Shown here piece by piece: positions 5,971 through 9,199 of a stretch of 9,199 nucleotides of DNA (the stretch's first letter is position 1; every line of letters begins with the position of its first letter). The position numbers were made by a program, and so were the translations under genes. The notes under the pieces are model-generated. The model ran no database searches. It was not told the origin of the DNA and saw nothing but the letters and a program-made list of their open reading frames with translations. This DNA is from Desulfobacterales bacterium (GTDB lineage: Bacteria > Desulfobacterota > Desulfobacteria > Desulfobacterales > BuS5): contig JAERRQ010000236.1 in the NCBI GenBank assembly GCA_016735355.1, positions 1 through 9,199 of the forward strand, given 5' to 3'.

Positions 5971-7572
5971 ATGTATCTTGTTTATGCGGATGAAATGCAG
6001 CAAATGGATCGTCTGACGATTGAAGCCTTTGGTATCCCGGGCCGGGTACTGATGGAAAATGCCGGACGGGGCGCAACTGAAATATTATTAAGGAAAAAAC
6101 CCGATATCTACAATAAAAATATCGGCATTATAGCGGGACGCGGCAACAACGGAGGAGATGGATTTGTTATGGCGCGCTATCTCGTTCAAAAAGGAATAAA
6201 GGTAGCTGTTTATCTGCTGGCCGACAGGAAGAGGGTCGCCGGGGACGCGGCCGCCAACCTGCGCCTGCTTGAACCCCTTGAAGTACCGGTGATCGAACTG
6301 ACAGATCGGGAAGAGTATTTTAAATATATAGAGTTAATGCTCAACCACGATATATGGATCGATGCAATTCTTGGAACAGGCCTGAAATCTGATGTAAAGG
6401 GATTTTTCAGGGAAGTAATAGAATTTATAAACAGTTTAAAAAAATATATTTTCTCTGTAGACATACCTTCAGGGCTTAATTCCGATACAGGGCTGCCCTG
6501 CGGCATAGCTGCCCGCGCAAATGCAACGGCAACTTTTGCATTTGCCAAAATAGGGCATATACTCTGTCCTGGAGCAGAATATACCGGTGATCTGGAAATA
6601 GTCGATATCGGTATTCCACCGTATATTGCCGATGAGGTGGGGCCCCGGCAATATCTCATAACAGCGGATATGGTACGCTCCCATATACGGCCGCGAAAGC
6701 AGGACGTTCATAAGGGCGATACCGGACATCTGCTTGTTATAGCCGCTTCAACAGGAAAAACAGGGGCCGCAACAATGACGGCGGGTTCTGCCATACGTGC
6801 CGGAGCAGGACTGGTTACCCTCGGAATTCCTGAATCATTAAACCCTGTTCTGGAAACACAGCTCATAGAGGCCATGACCTTTCCGCTGCCTGAAAGAGCA
6901 GACGGGATTCTGGGGGGGGGTGCATTTGTCAAAATTATGGCGTTAATGGCAGACAAACAATGCCTGGCAACAGGACCCGGTCTTGGAACCGATCCCGATA
7001 CCATAGAACTTATATGCCGAATTATCCAGGCATGCGAAATCCCGATTGTGATTGATGCTGACGGATTGAACAGCCTGGTTGACAGAACTGATATTCTGAA
7101 CAAGCTCAAAGCACCGGCTGTACTGACGCCGCATCCCGGAGAAATGGCGCGGCTGGCGAATATAACCACCCGTGAAGTGCAAAGCAACAGAATATCCTGC
7201 GCCAGAGAATTTGCCGTGAAATTCAATGTCCATCTTGTACTTAAAGGTGCACGCACGGTCATCGCGCATCCGGATGGAAGTATATATATTAATCCCACAG
7301 GTAACCCGGGGATGGCATCGGGCGGAATGGGTGACGTGCTCACAGGAATCATCGCTGGACTTATCACGCAAGGGCTTTCCATGAAAAAAGCTGCTCAGGC
7401 CGGTGTTTTTCTGCATGGCGCGGCCGCAGATCACCTGGTAGAAAAAATTGGCCCAACAGGCTTTTTTGCAACCGAGGTTATGGATGAAATTCCACAACAG
7501 ATCAAAAGAGTACAAACCAAAAGAGTGATGAGTGAATATAGAAGAGGTTCATTTAACAACATTGTCGCCTGA
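5971..7572 (+). CDS. nnrDE: bifunctional NAD(P)H-hydrate epimerase / ADP-dependent NAD(P)H-hydrate dehydratase
   Basis: This fused metabolite-repair enzyme restores NAD(P)H from its hydrated forms: the N-terminal domain interconverts the R and S epimers and the C-terminal domain dehydrates the S form using ADP. The 533-residue length is normal for the YjeF fusion. Epimerase signatures are AGRGNNGGDGFVMARYL (55-71), DAILGTGL (131-138) and SVDIPSGLNSDTG (162-174). Dehydratase signatures are HKGDTGHLLVIAAS (247-260), ATGPGLGTD (333-341), VIDADGLN (360-367), LTPHPGEM (385-392), VLKGARTVI (423-431) and GNPGMASGGMGDVLTG (444-459), with the likely catalytic Asp455. AAAAAGG at 5955-5961 is a modest ribosome binding site. 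The last 14 codons overlap tsaE, and the tail after about residue 510 is basic and not part of the fold. A nine-G run (6912-6920) lies in the dehydratase half, and the frame stays intact across it. Confidence 0.96.
   Translation: MYLVYADEMQQMDRLTIEAFGIPGRVLMENAGRGATEILLRKKPDIYNKNIGIIAGRGNNGGDGFVMARYLVQKGIKVAVYLLADRKRVAGDAAANLRLLEPLEVPVIELTDREEYFKYIELMLNHDIWIDAILGTGLKSDVKGFFREVIEFINSLKKYIFSVDIPSGLNSDTGLPCGIAARANATATFAFAKIGHILCPGAEYTGDLEIVDIGIPPYIADEVGPRQYLITADMVRSHIRPRKQDVHKGDTGHLLVIAASTGKTGAATMTAGSAIRAGAGLVTLGIPESLNPVLETQLIEAMTFPLPERADGILGGGAFVKIMALMADKQCLATGPGLGTDPDTIELICRIIQACEIPIVIDADGLNSLVDRTDILNKLKAPAVLTPHPGEMARLANITTREVQSNRISCAREFAVKFNVHLVLKGARTVIAHPDGSIYINPTGNPGMASGGMGDVLTGIIAGLITQGLSMKKAAQAGVFLHGAAADHLVEKIGPTGFFATEVMDEIPQQIKRVQTKRVMSEYRRGSFNNIVA
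6912..6920 (+). repeat. nine-base G homopolymer inside nnrDE
   Basis: Nine consecutive G residues encode the Gly315-Gly316-Gly317 stretch of ILGGGAF in the dehydratase domain. As written it keeps the frame. A gain or loss of one G would truncate the dehydratase domain. It is the longest G run noticed in the window and could be a slippage site or a region prone to sequencing error. Confidence 0.8.
7521..7525 (+). promoter_or_regulatory. ribosome binding site that sets the tsaE GTG start
   Basis: AAGAG (extending upstream as AAAAGAG from 7519) stands six bases before GTG 7532, within the nnrDE coding region. The tsaE frame has a TGA at 7529-7531 immediately before the GTG, so no earlier start is possible. 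Confidence 0.6.
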
Positions 7573-8014
7573 AGAGACCAAAAATTTGGGAAAAAAAATT
7601 GGTGCGGCCATTGAATCCGGGATTGTTATAGCTTTAATAGGTGATCTCGGAGCGGGAAAAACTTTATTTGTTCAGGGCCTTGCTTCAGGACTTGATGTCC
7701 CTTCGGAGCATTATGTAACAAGCCCTTCTTACACCTTGATAAACGAGTATCCCGGCCGGCTCAGACTGTTTCATATAGATCTTTACCGGATAAACTCTGA
7801 AAATGATTTCGAAGATATCGGGATTTACGAAATAATTTCCGGCCGCGAAGTTGCGGCGGTAGAATGGGCGGAGAGGTTGAAAGAATCAATGCCTGCTGAA
7901 TATTTATCCATTTATTTCAAGATAATCGATGATCAAAAACGGAAAATAAGAATAACTGCATATGGACCGAATGCTATTAATTTGTTAAAAAAAATTGGCT
8001 TAAAAAAGGCTTGA
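7532..8014 (+). CDS. tsaE: TsaE, ATPase of the tRNA N6-threonylcarbamoyladenosine (t6A) synthesis complex
   Basis: TsaE is a small P-loop ATPase that works with TsaB and TsaD to transfer the threonylcarbamoyl group to A37 of ANN-decoding tRNAs. The 160-residue length is normal. The Walker A motif GDLGAGKT is at residues 37-44. The TsaE signature SPSYTLINEY is at 64-73, HIDLYRI at 81-87 (Walker B-like acidic position) and VEWAERL at 110-116. Translation starts at GTG 7532, the first possible start because an in-frame TGA directly precedes it. The gene overlaps the 3' end of nnrDE by 41 bases, consistent with translational coupling. nnrDE-tsaE adjacency is common in bacteria. TsaB, TsaC and TsaD are not in the window. 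Confidence 0.95.
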   Translation: MNIEEVHLTTLSPEETKNLGKKIGAAIESGIVIALIGDLGAGKTLFVQGLASGLDVPSEHYVTSPSYTLINEYPGRLRLFHIDLYRINSENDFEDIGIYEIISGREVAAVEWAERLKESMPAEYLSIYFKIIDDQKRKIRITAYGPNAINLLKKIGLKKA

Positions 8015-8023
8015 GGGAAGGAA
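8015..8023 (+). promoter_or_regulatory. ribosome binding site of the aspartate kinase gene
   Basis: GGGAAGGAA begins immediately after the tsaE stop codon. Its AAGGA core (8018-8022) stands six bases before ATG 8029, an excellent match and spacing that fixes the start. Confidence 0.75.
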
Positions 8024-8028
8024 TAACC

Positions 8029-9199
8029 ATGGCTTTAATTGTTCAAAAATACGGGGGTACTTCAGTTGCCGATACTGACAGGATTCGCAATGTTGCAGAG
8101 CGTGTAGCGGAAGAATACGACAAGGGGAATGATATGATCGTTGTGGTTTCCGCTATGGCAGGAGTTACAGACAGCATGACGAAGCTCGCCAACCAGGTTA
8201 CTGATGCTCCTGAAAGCCGTGAACTCGATGTTCTTCTATCCACAGGAGAACAAACAACTGTCGCTCTGCTTGCAATGACATTAATAGCCATGGGCTATCC
8301 TGCTATGTCAATGCTTGGATACCAGGCAGACATTCGCACCAATGATGCATTCGGTAAAGCTCGAATTATTGCTATCCACGCCGACCGTATGAAAAAACTT
8401 ATCAAAAAAAGAAACATAGTGGTTTTGGCCGGATTTCAGGGCTGTAATTCCGATGGTGACATAACAACTCTAGGCCGGGGAGGATCGGATACATCCGCAG
8501 TAGCAATAGCAGCAGCCCTAAAAGCTGATGTGTGTGAAATATTCACCGATGTAAAGGGTATCTATACGGCTGATCCCAACGTATGTTCAAAAGCGCAAAA
8601 AATGAATACAATATCGTATGATGAGATGCTTGAAATGTCTAGTCTGGGTGCCAAGGTTTTACAAATCCGTTCGGTTGAATTCGCGAAAAAATACAATGTG
8701 CCTGTACACGTCAGATCATCATTTTGCAAGGAGGAAGGAACAATGGTAGTTAATGAAGCTTCAAATATGGAAAGTCTTGTCGTGTCAGGCATAACCTGCA
8801 AAAAAAATGAAGCCAGGATAACACTTAAAAAAGTTCCCGATCAGCCTGGAGTAGCGGTTAAACTTTTCTCTCCCATAGCCGAGGCAGGGATATTGGTTGA
8901 TATGATTATTCAGAACACCCGCTCCGGAGGGCAGACTGATCTTACTTTTACTGTCCCTAGGAGCGATTTTGACAAGGCCATAGAGATATCCAGGAAAGTG
9001 GCTGAAGAGATTAAAGCTGAGGAGGTCTTGACAGCGGAAAATATTGCAAAAATATCCGTAACCGGGGTCGGAATGAAGAATCATTCCGGAGTGGCCGCCA
9101 AAATGTTTGCCACCCTTGCCGCTGAAAATATCAATATAAGGCTGATCAGCACCTCTGAAATCAGGATATCATGCGTAATCAAGGCAAAGTATTCCGAAC
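8029..9199 (+). CDS. lysC: aspartate kinase with two ACT domains, 3' end cut off
   Basis: Aspartokinase phosphorylates L-aspartate, the committed step towards lysine, diaminopimelate, threonine and methionine. The frame starting at ATG 8029 stays open to the window edge, giving 390 residues, so only about the last 15-20 of a typical protein of roughly 405-410 are missing. The kinase domain shows VQKYGGTSV (5-13), VVVSAMAGVTD (38-48), STGEQ (71-75), GFQGCNSDGDITTLGRGGSDTSAVA (135-159) and EIFTDVKGIYTADP (170-183). Two C-terminal ACT domains follow (about 262-335 and 340 onwards: GVGMKNHSGVAAKMF, ISTSEIRISCVI), the usual site of feedback control by lysine and/or threonine. The two-ACT monofunctional architecture resembles the lysC/ask type of Bacillus and delta-proteobacteria and not the E. 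coli ThrA/MetL fusions. It lies 14 bases after tsaE with a strong ribosome binding site. Confidence 0.96.
   Translation, partial: MALIVQKYGGTSVADTDRIRNVAERVAEEYDKGNDMIVVVSAMAGVTDSMTKLANQVTDAPESRELDVLLSTGEQTTVALLAMTLIAMGYPAMSMLGYQADIRTNDAFGKARIIAIHADRMKKLIKKRNIVVLAGFQGCNSDGDITTLGRGGSDTSAVAIAAALKADVCEIFTDVKGIYTADPNVCSKAQKMNTISYDEMLEMSSLGAKVLQIRSVEFAKKYNVPVHVRSSFCKEEGTMVVNEASNMESLVVSGITCKKNEARITLKKVPDQPGVAVKLFSPIAEAGILVDMIIQNTRSGGQTDLTFTVPRSDFDKAIEISRKVAEEIKAEEVLTAENIAKISVTGVGMKNHSGVAAKMFATLAAENINIRLISTSEIRISCVIKAKYSE

Noticed and set aside
6708..7382. Long open frame on the minus strand inside nnrDE (224 codons), and another at 6943-7515.
   Set aside because: They lie fully opposite a well-supported gene with clear family motifs, their translations resemble no family I know, and neither has a convincing ribosome binding site or its own spacing. 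They are antisense shadows of codon usage.
9069..9088. Perfect 8-bp inverted repeat with a four-base loop in the aspartate kinase gene.
   Set aside because: It falls on the conserved GVGMKNHSGVAA segment of the second ACT domain, where the codons are constrained by the protein, and no regulatory context is visible. Chance is the simplest explanation.
1..9199. CRISPR arrays, tRNA or rRNA genes, insertion sequences, integrase genes and phage or defence modules.
   Set aside because: No repeat-spacer pattern, no transposase or integrase motifs and no RNA gene structure were seen on either strand; almost all the DNA is accounted for by the eight genes described.

Overview
This window is a gene-dense stretch of a Gram-negative chromosome. 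Every supported gene lies on the + strand, and the longest gap between coding regions is 51 bases. The gene content and domain styles best fit a Desulfobacterota (former Deltaproteobacteria) member. The pointers are a PgpH-type HD phosphodiesterase next to ybeY, a fused NAD(P)H-hydrate repair enzyme followed by tsaE and aspartokinase, and a hybrid kinase of REC-PAS-HisKA-HATPase-REC architecture. This assignment is by recognition only, with no database search.

Layout. Positions 1-1694 hold the 3' part of a membrane-anchored 7TM-HD phosphodiesterase (PgpH/YqfF family). It overlaps ybeY (1594-2094, 16S rRNA maturation endoribonuclease), which in turn overlaps pdxJ (2069-2788, pyridoxine 5'-phosphate synthase). 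A short GC-rich spacer with a hairpin follows. Then come two signalling genes: a soluble GAF/HisKA_2 histidine kinase (2840-4045) and a hybrid kinase/response regulator (4063-5955). Housekeeping resumes with bifunctional nnrE-nnrD (5971-7572), tsaE (7532-8014, GTG start) and aspartate kinase (8029 to the window end, cut off). Both edge genes are incomplete: the first lacks its N-terminus and the last lacks roughly its final 15-20 residues.

How they fit together. The flanking genes serve basic metabolism and RNA maturation: vitamin B6 synthesis, repair of damaged NAD(P)H, t6A tRNA modification, the entry step to lysine/threonine/methionine, ribosome maturation and probably c-di-AMP turnover. 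Close spacing, three gene overlaps and good ribosome binding sites suggest translational coupling and probably one or two transcripts. In related genomes, as I recall them, pdxJ is commonly followed by acpS and then nnrE/nnrD and tsaE. Here acpS is missing from that position and the signalling pair occupies it.

I do not see an obviously new biological system. The points most worth a second look are a perfect 16-bp inverted repeat at the ybeY/pdxJ junction (2011-2052), the signalling pair lodged in a housekeeping cluster with no visible output domain, the 101-base overprint of the phosphodiesterase tail on ybeY, and a run of nine G residues inside the NAD(P)H-hydrate dehydratase coding sequence.
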